Assembly (NCBI RefSeq): GCF_900107165.1
Contig: NZ_FNOY01000006.1
Location: 28,458 to 92,457, forward strand
DNA length: 64,000 nt
Reading direction: 5' to 3'
Source of the DNA: Nitrosomonas halophila
Lineage (GTDB): Bacteria > Pseudomonadota > Gammaproteobacteria > Burkholderiales > Nitrosomonadaceae
Position 1 is the stretch's first letter, and each line of letters begins with the position of its first letter. Shown here piece by piece: positions 36,975 through 45,324 of the stretch. The notes under the pieces are model-generated. The model saw only the letters and a program-made list of their open reading frames with translations, made no database searches and was not told where the DNA came from. Both the position numbers and the translations under genes were made by a program.

Positions 36975-37964
36975 ATGAAGAGGCCACTCATGTCACGATT
37001 CATAATTTTGTGCCTTGCCACATTAGTTTGGGTCTGTTCACTGGCCGGTTGCGCCACGCGGCCCCATGCGACTCAAGCCCTGACTGTACAAATGGACTGC
37101 GGGCGCCTGCCGGTGACAGTCACCTACGCTGACGAGCACGCCACGGTCCTCGCCGGTGAGACGGAGCTGGCACTGAAGGCGGCGCGCAGTGCCTCGGGCG
37201 CCAAATACCAACTGCCCGACAACGAGCAGACTTTTTTCTGGAGCAAGGGCAGCAGCGCCTACTTGCAGATTGCCGGCCGCCCCTGGCCAGACTGCATTGA
37301 ACGGGGTTCCCTGCCCGACCGGCTGCAAGCTCGTGGCAATGAGCCTTTCTGGTTGACCGATGTCCACAGCGGCCAACTGACGCTGCGCACACCCGACAAC
37401 CCGGACCCAACGCCAGTCACAGGCCACCGGCAGGCTCTCGCCAATGGTGGCATACGGATCCACGCTCAAGTCGATGGCGTGGAAGTGGTGCTGGATATTT
37501 ACCAGCAGCTCTGCAAGGACTCGATGACCGGCATGCCCTATCCTTATCGTGCCGAACTGGCACACGGCCAGACACGGGCACAAGGTTGCGCCGGCGCGCC
37601 GGAAAACCTGCTACAGGGCGCAGCATGGCGAGTCATCGCCATCGATGATGAACTGGTGGCAGAAGATGCCATTGGCACCATCGAATTCTTCGCTGACGGA
37701 CTGGTGACAGGCCAGGCGTTCTGCAACCGCTTCAGCGGGCGGCACGCGCTGAGTGGCGAGGGTTTGCGCATCGGCCCGCTGGCCAGTACCAGGATGGCCT
37801 GCAGCGAGCCACTCATGACACTGGAAAACCGGCTGATCCAACACCTCGAACAAGTCATCCGCTTCGATATCGGCACTGACGGCGAACTGGTGCTGATCAC
37901 CGCAGACAACCGGCGGATCAGCGCCCGCTTGAAACTCGACCAGCCGGCACTTCACGCACGGTAA
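36975..37964 (+). CDS. Lipoprotein with COG3650/MliC-like and META (HslJ) domains
   Basis: This 329-residue protein has a lipoprotein signal ending LAGC/ATR (Cys about 26). The segment after it (MDCGRLPVTVTYADEHATVL) resembles the MliC lysozyme-inhibitor fold. Then comes a COG3650-type region (ARGNEPFWLTDV, GMPYPYRAEL) and a C-terminal META domain (LLQGAAWRVIAIDDE, GRHALSGEGLRIGPLASTRMACSEPLM). The last is shared with HslJ. It is probably anchored to the outer membrane and may act in envelope stress or lysozyme tolerance; that is inference. The start could be 36990 (MSRFIIL). Confidence 0.82.
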   Translation: MKRPLMSRFIILCLATLVWVCSLAGCATRPHATQALTVQMDCGRLPVTVTYADEHATVLAGETELALKAARSASGAKYQLPDNEQTFFWSKGSSAYLQIAGRPWPDCIERGSLPDRLQARGNEPFWLTDVHSGQLTLRTPDNPDPTPVTGHRQALANGGIRIHAQVDGVEVVLDIYQQLCKDSMTGMPYPYRAELAHGQTRAQGCAGAPENLLQGAAWRVIAIDDELVAEDAIGTIEFFADGLVTGQAFCNRFSGRHALSGEGLRIGPLASTRMACSEPLMTLENRLIQHLEQVIRFDIGTDGELVLITADNRRISARLKLDQPALHAR

Positions 37965-37995
37965 TTGCGTTGGCCCACACACAGCCGGTCCCGGA

Positions 37996-38031
37996 GAATA
38001 ATTCAAGTTCAAGCGGAATTATTCTATTTTT
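37996..38031 (+). terminator. Rho-independent terminator of the META lipoprotein gene
   Basis: GAATAATTC (37996-38004) pairs with GAATTATTC (38016-38024), followed by TATTTTT. The stem is AT-rich, so the strength is moderate. Confidence 0.6.
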
Positions 38032-38372
38032 CAGGTACATGACTAACACCCACTCCATCACGCCTGGCATACCCGCTTCGTAATCAGCAATTTTCTACCG
38101 GAGTGAATGCGAGCCGATTTGCCGGCAAATCGCCATTTCTTCCAATCTGTAAGTCATCTGTGAGTCCCATCTTGTTAGATTCGGTAACGGGTCAGCACTT
38201 TATCAGGCCCGCGACACTCAGGCGTCAATCAGCGACCCCGTATCGTCGGCATCTTGCGGAAAATTTGATAGTGGGGAATTAAAAGCTGGTCGCGCCAGGA
38301 AAGAAGAATCACGCAGCTTCGGTTTCGATGAGGATTTTCCGAATTTCACCCACGCAATTGGAGGACAAGAAT
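38032..38372. promoter_or_regulatory. Intergenic region upstream of the secreted unknown protein
   Basis: This gap of about 340 bp has no supported gene. It should carry the promoter of the gene at 38373. No box could be assigned with confidence. Confidence 0.35.
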
Positions 38373-39086
38373 ATGAACAAGACATCTCTGTCAGCCTTCT
38401 TGCTGACTCTATCGACATTCTCTGGCATGCAGGCAGGCGCATCCGATGGACTTATCCAGAATATGCTCACGACAGAAAATACCGGCACATGGGCGAAAGT
38501 CGCCAATCATGTCATCACCAGATCAAAAGGCAAGGTCAATATAACGATTCAAGCGGATGGCCCGGTTCCAACACAAGGCTCGCTTGGCGCCATCGGCTAC
38601 GGTGTTATAACCGGCGTTAACAGTGACGGCTATCCGGAAAACGTACTCGCTCTGACCTCCCACCTATGCGTGGCGGACAGTCTGGTGCAGGGCCCCGCAG
38701 GCCATGCATGCGGCGACAACACCACCGGCCTGCTGGCGGCACTTTTTGGGATCAATGATGAAGAACACAATGACGCAACCTGGCATGCACATTTTCTGGA
38801 TCTGAAGCCGGCAACCGATATCTGCCTGGCTGCAACCGGATCAAGCAGCCTGGGCCTGGAAGTCGATTTGGCGAGGACCCTGGCAACCCGGAATAATGTC
38901 AGTCCAGAGAACGAAGTGATAGTTAACAATGACGATGAACCCGGTCCAGCTGTTTCAGTCCAGAACCTGAATCCGCAAGACTTTCACAACGCGGCTTTCA
39001 GAAAGGCCATGGTAGTATCTTTCCGAATCGTGGCACACGCCGACGATAACAAAACGGTAACGAATCTTTGTCTTGCCAAACCCTAA
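38373..39086 (+). CDS. Secreted protein of unknown function
   Basis: This 237-residue protein starts at MNKTSLSAF after TTGGAGG, a strong Shine-Dalgarno. The longer frame to 38328 would skip it. The signal peptide is cleaved near AGA/SDG (about residue 24). The mature protein has four Cys (HLCVAD, HACGD, DICLAA, NLCLAKP), which may form two disulfides, and ends with the last of them. I do not recognise a family. The gene stands alone on the plus strand. Confidence 0.65.
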   Translation: MNKTSLSAFLLTLSTFSGMQAGASDGLIQNMLTTENTGTWAKVANHVITRSKGKVNITIQADGPVPTQGSLGAIGYGVITGVNSDGYPENVLALTSHLCVADSLVQGPAGHACGDNTTGLLAALFGINDEEHNDATWHAHFLDLKPATDICLAATGSSSLGLEVDLARTLATRNNVSPENEVIVNNDDEPGPAVSVQNLNPQDFHNAAFRKAMVVSFRIVAHADDNKTVTNLCLAKP

Positions 39087-39255
39087 CCAACCAGATCGCT
39101 TGCGCCAGCACAATAAGACTGGTGGGAATGGTTCTAATCGTGCTGGTGCCGGAGCAAGCAGCCATGGTGAGAATTATCGAAGTGTGGCAGAGGTGAGATG
39201 GTATGCGTGCATAACCGGCAAGACACAAATAGCCGGGATCCTTACGAATCTTGCT

Positions 39256-39681
39256 TCAAACGCCAGAGGCACGGACACCGATGCCATGTTCATAGACCAG
39301 CTTGCCGCCCAGCCAGCCAGCGATGCACAAGGTCACGGCACCTGCAACCGACAGGATCAGGGCAAGCGTGCCTGGCTGGCCGAGGCTGGCGCCATCGAGG
39401 CGCAAAAACAGGCTCACGGCATAGCATGACCAGCTTGCCAGCATGAGCAGCATATGCTGATTGGCGGTCTTCATCGCAGGATGCTGTGGATCGATTTTGC
39501 CAAGCTCCATCAGACCGGTCACCATGGCCAGCAAAGCGGTAATGGTACCGACCGTGAGTAACACCCCTGCCACCCAACTGACTTGCTCGTTGCCGAACAA
39601 GCCGGCCATATCCCCAATGGTTGAGAGGAGCCAGGTTGCGACGGGAAAATGCACGATAATCGGGTGTAAGGGGTGTCTCAT
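39256..39681 (-). CDS. DUF2231 family membrane protein
   Basis: This 141-residue protein has four membrane helices and the family N-terminus HPLHPIIVHFPVATWLLS. DUF2231 proteins are inner-membrane proteins without settled function, often near haem, copper or redox genes. It is encoded 21 bp after another small four-helix protein, so the two form an operon. A COG2345 regulator is divergent from them. Confidence 0.82.
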   Translation of the reverse strand: MRHPLHPIIVHFPVATWLLSTIGDMAGLFGNEQVSWVAGVLLTVGTITALLAMVTGLMELGKIDPQHPAMKTANQHMLLMLASWSCYAVSLFLRLDGASLGQPGTLALILSVAGAVTLCIAGWLGGKLVYEHGIGVRASGV

Positions 39682-39702
39682 GGCATCACCTGAATGTTGC
39701 TT

Positions 39703-40041
39703 TTAAAACAATAGACTGAGTAACGTGAGGAAGCCTGCGACCGCCACCCCTGCATGAATAATGACGACATTTTTGGGTGCGACGGTGCCTTTGGCATGCA
39801 ACGACGCAAGATAAAATCCGCCCAACGCAGCGACCACCAACAAGCCGAGCGCGGCACTCAAACGCCCTTCAGCCGCGCCCCCCAGCACCATCATGATCAG
39901 CATGACCAGACCCGTGGCGCCCAGCAAGGCGTGTACAATGGAGACTGGCCATGGCGCCAGCTGGCCTGAAAAAATTTTAGAAGCCAGAAAAATACCGCCA
40001 ACAGCAGCAACCGCTAATATCAGAATGACATATGTAAGCAT
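39703..40041 (-). CDS. Small four-helix membrane protein, unknown
   Basis: This 112-residue protein is almost entirely hydrophobic, with four predicted helices and charged loops. SIVHALLG and VIIHAGVAV in two halves suggest an internal duplication with a conserved His in each. It heads an operon with the DUF2231 gene and is divergent from a Cys-containing regulator, so the pair could be redox- or metal-controlled. Function is unknown. Confidence 0.7.
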   Translation of the reverse strand: MLTYVILILAVAAVGGIFLASKIFSGQLAPWPVSIVHALLGATGLVMLIMMVLGGAAEGRLSAALGLLVVAALGGFYLASLHAKGTVAPKNVVIIHAGVAVAGFLTLLSLLF

Positions 40042-40146
40042 TGATTCCCTCCTTTTTTGCGTAAGGATTTCAACTATACTGCATGTTCCGGCACTTTTTC
40101 AATATATATATGTCAAAAGTTGCAAATTAATCCACCTATCCTGAAA
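40042..40146. promoter_or_regulatory. Divergent promoter region of membrane-protein operon and COG2345 regulator
   Basis: This 105-bp AT-rich gap contains ATATATATAT near 40102-40111. It must hold both promoters and probably the regulator's operator. Confidence 0.5.
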
Positions 40147-40791
40147 ATGTCTGCACTTTCACTTTTAGGCCAGCGCCAGCAATCGCTATTGACAACACTG
40201 CTCCATCATCGCGAGGGGCTCACCATAGAAGAATTGTCAAGCCGGCTCGCAATTTCGCGTAACGCCGTCAATCAGCACCTCGCCAGTCTCGGCGAGAGTG
40301 GTTTTACCCAAAGCACCTTGCTGGAAAGCACCGGCGGCAGACCCAGTCGCGTCTATACGCTCACGCCGAGTGGCCTGGAGCTTTTTCAAAGACAATACGC
40401 CCTTCTGGCCAAGCTTCTGCTTGCCTGGACAAACCAGCACATGGGAGAGCAAGCGCTCGAAAGCTGCCTGACGGATCTTGGCCAACAAATGGCGAGCGAG
40501 TATGAGAGCCGGCTCGCCAAACATGCATCACAGGCCGGCAAACTGCGTGAAGTGGCCGCCATCCTGTCCGAGCTGGGCTATGATGCCCATGTCGTGCAAA
40601 CGCCAGAACAGCGCCTGGAAATCATTGCCAACAATTGCGTTTTCCAGGCGCTTGCTCAGCAGTGCGAAGGCTTCTGCACGCTCGACTTAAGCTTCTTGGC
40701 CGCGCTGCTCAAGGCAAAAATCGAACACAAGGAGTGCATCGTCCGGAACGGCAACCGCTGCTGTTTCAGGATCGCCGATTCCGCCAACTAG
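40147..40791 (+). CDS. COG2345 (SufR-like) transcriptional regulator, possible iron-sulphur sensor
   Basis: This 214-residue protein starts at MSALSLLGQRQ; the longer frame to 40057 runs back into the promoter. It has a winged helix (GLTIEELSSRLAISRNAVNQHLASL; GRPSRVYTLTPSGLELF), a helical middle and a C-terminal Cys cluster (NNCVFQALAQQCEGFCTLD, KECIVRNGNRCCF). The same family includes SufR, whose cysteines bind a 4Fe-4S cluster. Ligand binding here is inferred from the cysteines. It is divergent from two small membrane proteins, its most likely targets. Confidence 0.82.
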   Translation: MSALSLLGQRQQSLLTTLLHHREGLTIEELSSRLAISRNAVNQHLASLGESGFTQSTLLESTGGRPSRVYTLTPSGLELFQRQYALLAKLLLAWTNQHMGEQALESCLTDLGQQMASEYESRLAKHASQAGKLREVAAILSELGYDAHVVQTPEQRLEIIANNCVFQALAQQCEGFCTLDLSFLAALLKAKIEHKECIVRNGNRCCFRIADSAN

Positions 40792-40812
40792 GAGGCTGGC
40801 AAGATGCCCCCG

Positions 40813-41871
40813 CTAGCGCTGCGTGAAAAAGAAAAGCAGGCTGCGCACCAGCTCTGCCATGAAATCGATATCCAGCGTATCCATGGTGTCCGAGCGGCGA
40901 TGGTAGTGGGGATTGCGGTAAAAAGCGGTATCGGTCACCATGACCGCCGGATAGCCTTCATCCCAGAAGGAGGCGTGATCGCTGAAGCGGATGGTCGGCA
41001 TCAGCCAGCCGTTGAATGGCACATTCAGCGAAACGGTGGGCAGCGCCGGGTTGTTCTGGAAAGCCTCCTGCAGCGCAGCCGTAAAACTTCTGGATGAAAA
41101 ATTCCCCACGATACCGATGAAATCGCCTGTTTTGGGATAATTCATGAAATTCAGGGGGAAAGGGTAGGATTGGCACCCTTTCTCATGACAGGTGTAGCCC
41201 ACCATTTCCAGGCAGATCATGCCTTCCAGCGACTCCTGGCCGGCCTGCATGGCGCGTGCATGCACTCTGCTTCCCATGAAACGCGTCGAGAAGACAGGCG
41301 GCTCTTCGAGCGCAAAGGCAACCAGCCGAATCACCAGGTCATCGGCCAACAAGGCACGGTTTTGCTGGAGCATGGCCGCCAGTTCCAGCAAAACCGCCAC
41401 GCCACTGGCGTTGTCATCCGCACCGACCGTGCCGTAAACGCTATCGTAATGCGCACCGACAACATAGCGCCGGGTGGGATGCTCTCCCCGTGCGATTTCG
41501 GCAACCACATTGGATACCGCCGCCCCCTTATAGTCGTAAGTTTCCAGCCTGGGCTGAAGACCGATCTGCTCAAAAGCCGCATGAATCGCATCCCGCGCTT
41601 TGCTGTGCTGATCCAGCCGGTACACACTGCGCTCACCGATTTCCACGGTGAGCAGACGCAGATGCGCCTCCATGCGCCGCATGCTGTCGCTTTTGTCAAA
41701 CTGAAAGTTGGTCATGGATGCCCCGCCGGTGGATAAATACCCCACCAGGATAACAAAGACTGTCCAGATCCAGAGACTAGCAATGCGTCCATAAACAACT
41801 CCCGGCCTGATATTGATTCTGGCAAACAATGACTTGACATGGGTCCCGTTCATGAAATTTGGACAGCGCAT
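40813..41871 (-). CDS. M28 family zinc aminopeptidase, membrane-anchored
   Basis: This 352-residue protein has an N-terminal membrane segment (about residues 31-50, LWIWTVFVILVGYL), then an M28 domain. The zinc ligands and catalytic acids are visible: GAHYDSVYGTVGADDNASG (H, D), FALEEPP (E, E) and SDHASFWDEGYP (D, H). The catalytic part is outside the cytoplasm, and the substrate is unknown. It follows the SagB-like gene with 3 bp between stop and start, so they are co-translated. Confidence 0.9.
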   Translation of the reverse strand: MRCPNFMNGTHVKSLFARINIRPGVVYGRIASLWIWTVFVILVGYLSTGGASMTNFQFDKSDSMRRMEAHLRLLTVEIGERSVYRLDQHSKARDAIHAAFEQIGLQPRLETYDYKGAAVSNVVAEIARGEHPTRRYVVGAHYDSVYGTVGADDNASGVAVLLELAAMLQQNRALLADDLVIRLVAFALEEPPVFSTRFMGSRVHARAMQAGQESLEGMICLEMVGYTCHEKGCQSYPFPLNFMNYPKTGDFIGIVGNFSSRSFTAALQEAFQNNPALPTVSLNVPFNGWLMPTIRFSDHASFWDEGYPAVMVTDTAFYRNPHYHRRSDTMDTLDIDFMAELVRSLLFFFTQR

Positions 41872-41874
41872 CCG

Positions 41875-42588
41875 TTACCGTCCAATAGGAATCAGATACA
41901 AAGGCGCCTGCGGCGCGGGCAAACCGGCAGCCTGCTGCACGAGATCATCCTGGAATGCACCAATGAACACAGCGCCAAGCCCCAGGGAGACCGCCTGCAA
42001 AGCGACATTCTGCGCAACATGCCCGGCTTCCATATGCACATAGCGCTTGCCACGCTCGCCATACCTGCCGGTTGTGCGTGCATAAACGGCTGCCAACAGA
42101 ATGGTTGCTGGCGCCTGGCTCACTGCCCTTTGCTGGAGCGCGGCCTGGCTGAGTGCAGAACGCTTCTCCCCGAGCGCTTTCACGGCCAGGGCATGGCGGT
42201 GCGGCACATATTGGTAGATACCCGCTTCCAAGCCGCCCACCTTCCCGGCGATCAGATAGATTGCCAGAGGATAAAGCGCCCCGGCCGAGGGCGCAGTCCT
42301 GAAGCCGCCAGGATGAGTCATACCCTGGGCGGCCCATAGCAGCTGAGAAATCTGCGCCAGCGTCAAGGGTTGATCGCTGTACTCACGCACAGATCGCCTC
42401 GTTGACAACGTCTGCTCCAGCGAAACCGCACCCCGGTGAACGGCAGCGGGCAACTGTATTTCACGCGTTTTCTGATCTTCGGACATGGCATTGCCCCCCA
42501 TTGTCAAAATCAGGCATCCAGGGATGAACCAGCCCATCGCCCAATGCCGCCAGACCTTGGCGCATAAATCGATGCCGGATCGATGCAT
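41875..42588 (-). CDS. SagB/ThcOx-type nitroreductase-family oxidoreductase
   Basis: This 237-residue protein has an N-terminal hydrophobic segment (MGWFIPGCLILTMGGNA), possibly a lipoprotein signal. An FMN-binding nitroreductase domain follows, with STRRSVREYSDQPLTLAQISQLLWAAQG and SAGALYPLAIYLIAG, features of the SagB branch. SagB proteins oxidise azolines in peptide natural products, but stand-alone homologues are common and no precursor peptide or cyclodehydratase is seen here. It is flanked by the M28 peptidase and an MFS permease on the same strand. Confidence 0.85.
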   Translation of the reverse strand: MHRSGIDLCAKVWRHWAMGWFIPGCLILTMGGNAMSEDQKTREIQLPAAVHRGAVSLEQTLSTRRSVREYSDQPLTLAQISQLLWAAQGMTHPGGFRTAPSAGALYPLAIYLIAGKVGGLEAGIYQYVPHRHALAVKALGEKRSALSQAALQQRAVSQAPATILLAAVYARTTGRYGERGKRYVHMEAGHVAQNVALQAVSLGLGAVFIGAFQDDLVQQAAGLPAPQAPLYLIPIGR

Positions 42589-42632
42589 ATATCGCTCCTT
42601 GACTGTGGCAGCTCCGTGCCGGTCAACAGTTA

Positions 42633-43985
42633 TCAGGAATCGGCGGCCTTTACCGGAAAATCGTTCTCCGCGCGATCGGCCGCCTGGCGCCCGCGCGACT
42701 CGTCGACATTACGGCTGAAGAACAATGCCGCTCCAAACAACACCACACAGAACAAAATCGCGCTTTTGAGGCCAACCAGAATCTGCAGCAGACCGATCGC
42801 CAGCAATCCCACCATCCCGGCCAGCTTCATCGACAGTCCCCAAAATCCAAAATACTCGGCTGAGCGCGACAGCGGCGAAAACAAACCTATCAGCGTGCGC
42901 GTGGATGATTGGCAAGAACCCAGGCTCAAGCCCGCCACACTCCCCACCAGCAAAAATATATATTGCGCCTGCCACTCGAGCCCGAAATGAATACGCCCTG
43001 CTTCGGCGATGTCGGGTGTCAAGAAAATCAGCGCAATCGCCAGCATCCACAATACCAGTGTCAGCCGATAAGTAAACAAAGCCCCGAACCGGTCCTGAAT
43101 GAAACCAAAGGCCACCGCCCCAAGCGCGGCTGTAATCTGCACGATGATGAACATCCATGTCCTGACCTGCTCGTCCCAGCCGATGATCTGGGCGCCATAG
43201 ATGAAGGCATAGGTAATGATGATATAAATGCCGCTCATCGCGAAAAATATCGACACCAGAATGATGGCCAGATCACGCCGATCCCGGATATGTTCGATGG
43301 TGGTCCGCACTCTGCCAAATCCCAGACGCAGATAATTGACCCCGGACGGCAAGGGCCTGGGGATCCCCCGTTCCCGAACCCAGAGAAAGGTTGGAATGGC
43401 CGCCACCAGAAAGAAGAACGCCGCCCAGGGCCCGACCCAGCGTATGTTTTCGAAATTTTCCGCGCTCACCTCACCCAGCACCAGCAACACAAAAATGGCT
43501 GACACCATGCCACCAACATAACCCAGCGCCCATCCAAAACCGGATATTTTTCCCAGATCCTCCGGCGGACCCAAATCTGGCAGAAAGGCGGCAATGAATG
43601 CCTCGCCAATCGAATAAGCAAAATTCGACACAATCAGCAACAACACACCCAACCAGGCATAACCCGGCGCCACAAAATAGAGTGCCGCGGTACTGACGAC
43701 GGTCAACAGATAGCTGGCGAACAAGAAGCGCTTTTTGCTGGCGGTGTAATCCATGACCGCACCCGCAATCGGCGAAAGCAGCACCACCCCCAGATAACCC
43801 GTTGCCAGTGACAAGCTCCACAAGAGATTGCCCAACCGGTAATCGGGCGCATCCCCGACTATCACCCGGGTAAACAAGTCGCCGAACACGACCGTCACGA
43901 TCAGCAATGTATAGGCCTGGTTTGCGAAATCGAACATCGCCCAGCCGAATATTTCCTTCTTTGAAGCCCTAACGCGTTGTGTCAT
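42633..43985 (-). CDS. MFS transporter, UMF1/Atg22-like
   Basis: This 450-residue protein has about 12 membrane helices and the family start GWAMFDFANQAYTLLIVTVVF, with GLSLGSCQSSTRTLIGLFSP in the second half. Yeast Atg22 exports amino acids from the vacuole. Bacterial members may export amino acids or related compounds. It lies 44 bp upstream of the SagB-like gene and 115 bp before the M28 gene's partner transcript, so export of peptide breakdown products is one idea. No direct evidence exists. Confidence 0.87.
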   Translation of the reverse strand: MTQRVRASKKEIFGWAMFDFANQAYTLLIVTVVFGDLFTRVIVGDAPDYRLGNLLWSLSLATGYLGVVLLSPIAGAVMDYTASKKRFLFASYLLTVVSTAALYFVAPGYAWLGVLLLIVSNFAYSIGEAFIAAFLPDLGPPEDLGKISGFGWALGYVGGMVSAIFVLLVLGEVSAENFENIRWVGPWAAFFFLVAAIPTFLWVRERGIPRPLPSGVNYLRLGFGRVRTTIEHIRDRRDLAIILVSIFFAMSGIYIIITYAFIYGAQIIGWDEQVRTWMFIIVQITAALGAVAFGFIQDRFGALFTYRLTLVLWMLAIALIFLTPDIAEAGRIHFGLEWQAQYIFLLVGSVAGLSLGSCQSSTRTLIGLFSPLSRSAEYFGFWGLSMKLAGMVGLLAIGLLQILVGLKSAILFCVVLFGAALFFSRNVDESRGRQAADRAENDFPVKAADS

Positions 43986-44111
43986 AAACCCTTTCCCGCC
44001 GGATAACGATCAAGCCCAACCCATCCAGCCTATACAATGCCAGATATATCACAATGTTTGCGCAGTTTCGTCAAAATATCCAACCATCCTCACTCTGGGA
44101 AAAGCCTTGCA

Positions 44112-44128
44112 GGGTGTGCTTGCGCAGC
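44112..44128. repeat. Diverged REP-like palindrome
   Basis: GGGTGTGCTTGCGCAGC is a variant of the GGGTGCGCTTGCGCACC family, just downstream of jetD. Confidence 0.5.
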
Positions 44129-44136
44129 GGTTATTT

Positions 44137-45324
44137 TCAGCCGCCGCGCATTGCGAGCGCGGCAAGCGCTGATTCCAGCCAGCCAAATCCAATATGTTCC
44201 TGCTCAAGCCGGATATTTTTACCGAGCCGGTTATCACGCAAATCGTCATACAGCGCCTGTTCTTCCAGCCCAAGCCGTGTCAGGTTGCGGGCAGTTGGTC
44301 TAATTTCCGTGCCCCAGTGCGCCTCGAACGCCAGTAGGGTCGCGCGGTTCATCAGGAATGATTCCACATGCCCGAACTGGCTGCGGAGCTGGTCGAGTAT
44401 GGCGAAACCATGGGTATCGATATCGCCCCAGTAGTGAATGCGGCAACGCGCCAGCCATTTTGCCCGGCCCAACATTTCGAAGCCATAGCCTGCCCCAAAA
44501 ATGATCAGGCTGTCCTGAATGGGAGGAAAAGCCAGGTAGTTGATTTCGTTCTCGGTAATGAACACTCGTGACACACCCGGACCCAGCCGGGAAAAACTCT
44601 CCGCATCCAAGGCCATATCCCGCTCGCCAATTTCAGGCAACAAGGCATGCGCGCGATCCAGCATCCGGAAGCGAATACAAACCGGCTTATCCAGGAAACC
44701 GTATCGGCGGGCGAATTGCGTCACGCCAGAGGCTGCGGTATCGATTGCCGCGGGCGGCAGCGCGCTGTCCAGCAGTTCGCTGAGCACCCCCCGGTGGCGC
44801 TCGATAAACTTGCTATGCACGCCCGGGATGTCGACCTGCCTGAGGTATACGCCTGGGCGCGGATGTGCCTTCAGCCAAGCGACGACTGCCAGCAAACGTT
44901 CCCAATCCTCGGCCAGCGCCAGTGCCCGCTGTGGCTTCCGGGCCAGCCAATCTGACAATTCCGGATGCCGGGCGCGCGTCATGTCAACCAATGCAATGAA
45001 ACGCGCCGCTTCCCGCTGCTTGCCTAGCAGCTTCAAGGCATCTTCGGTACTGTCCAGCCATACCGCATGCGGCACTGCATTGGTGCCGAAGACCCGGTGC
45101 CTGAACGCGCGCATTTCCACCCGGCAGCAGGCTATTTCGCGCAGCGCACTGATCCAGGCGCGCACGGCATCGAAATGCTCGCTCATTTCAGCCGATGTAG
45201 GGCATTTAAGCGGCAAGCGCCGTGGAAACAGGGATTCGCCTGTCGCCAGACTGGCCAGAATGTCACCCCGCTCCCACAGCTTCTGTACCTGGGCGCGCAA
45301 ATCCGCCGGACTCGTCCAGTTCAT
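44137..45324 (-). CDS. jetD: Wadjet nuclease subunit JetD (DUF3322/DUF2220)
   Basis: This 395-residue protein has an N-terminal DUF3322 arm (about 1-190) and a C-terminal DUF2220 TOPRIM-like domain with the catalytic acids visible in [14 protein letters not shown] (E) and [17 protein letters not shown] (DxD). JetD cleaves circular DNA after the JetABC motor has extruded a loop around it. It overlaps the jetC stop by 4 bp and is last in the jetABCD operon. Active-site residues appear intact. Confidence 0.93.
   Translation of the reverse strand: MNWTSPADLRAQVQKLWERGDILASLATGESLFPRRLPLKCPTSAEMSEHFDAVRAWISALREIACCRVEMRAFRHRVFGTNAVPHAVWLDSTEDALKLLGKQREAARFIALVDMTRARHPELSDWLARKPQRALALAEDWERLLAVVAWLKAHPRPGVYLRQVDIPGVHSKFIERHRGVLSELLDSALPPAAIDTAASGVTQFARRYGFLDKPVCIRFRMLDRAHALLPEIGERDMALDAESFSRLGPGVSRVFITENEINYLAFPPIQDSLIIFGAGYGFEMLGRAKWLARCRIHYWGDIDTHGFAILDQLRSQFGHVESFLMNRATLLAFEAHWGTEIRPTARNLTRLGLEEQALYDDLRDNRLGKNIRLEQEHIGFGWLESALAALAMRGG

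Noticed and set aside
41875..42588. RiPP (thiazole/oxazole peptide) biosynthetic cluster around the SagB-like gene
   Set aside because: No YcaO/SagC/SagD partner and no precursor peptide is visible nearby.
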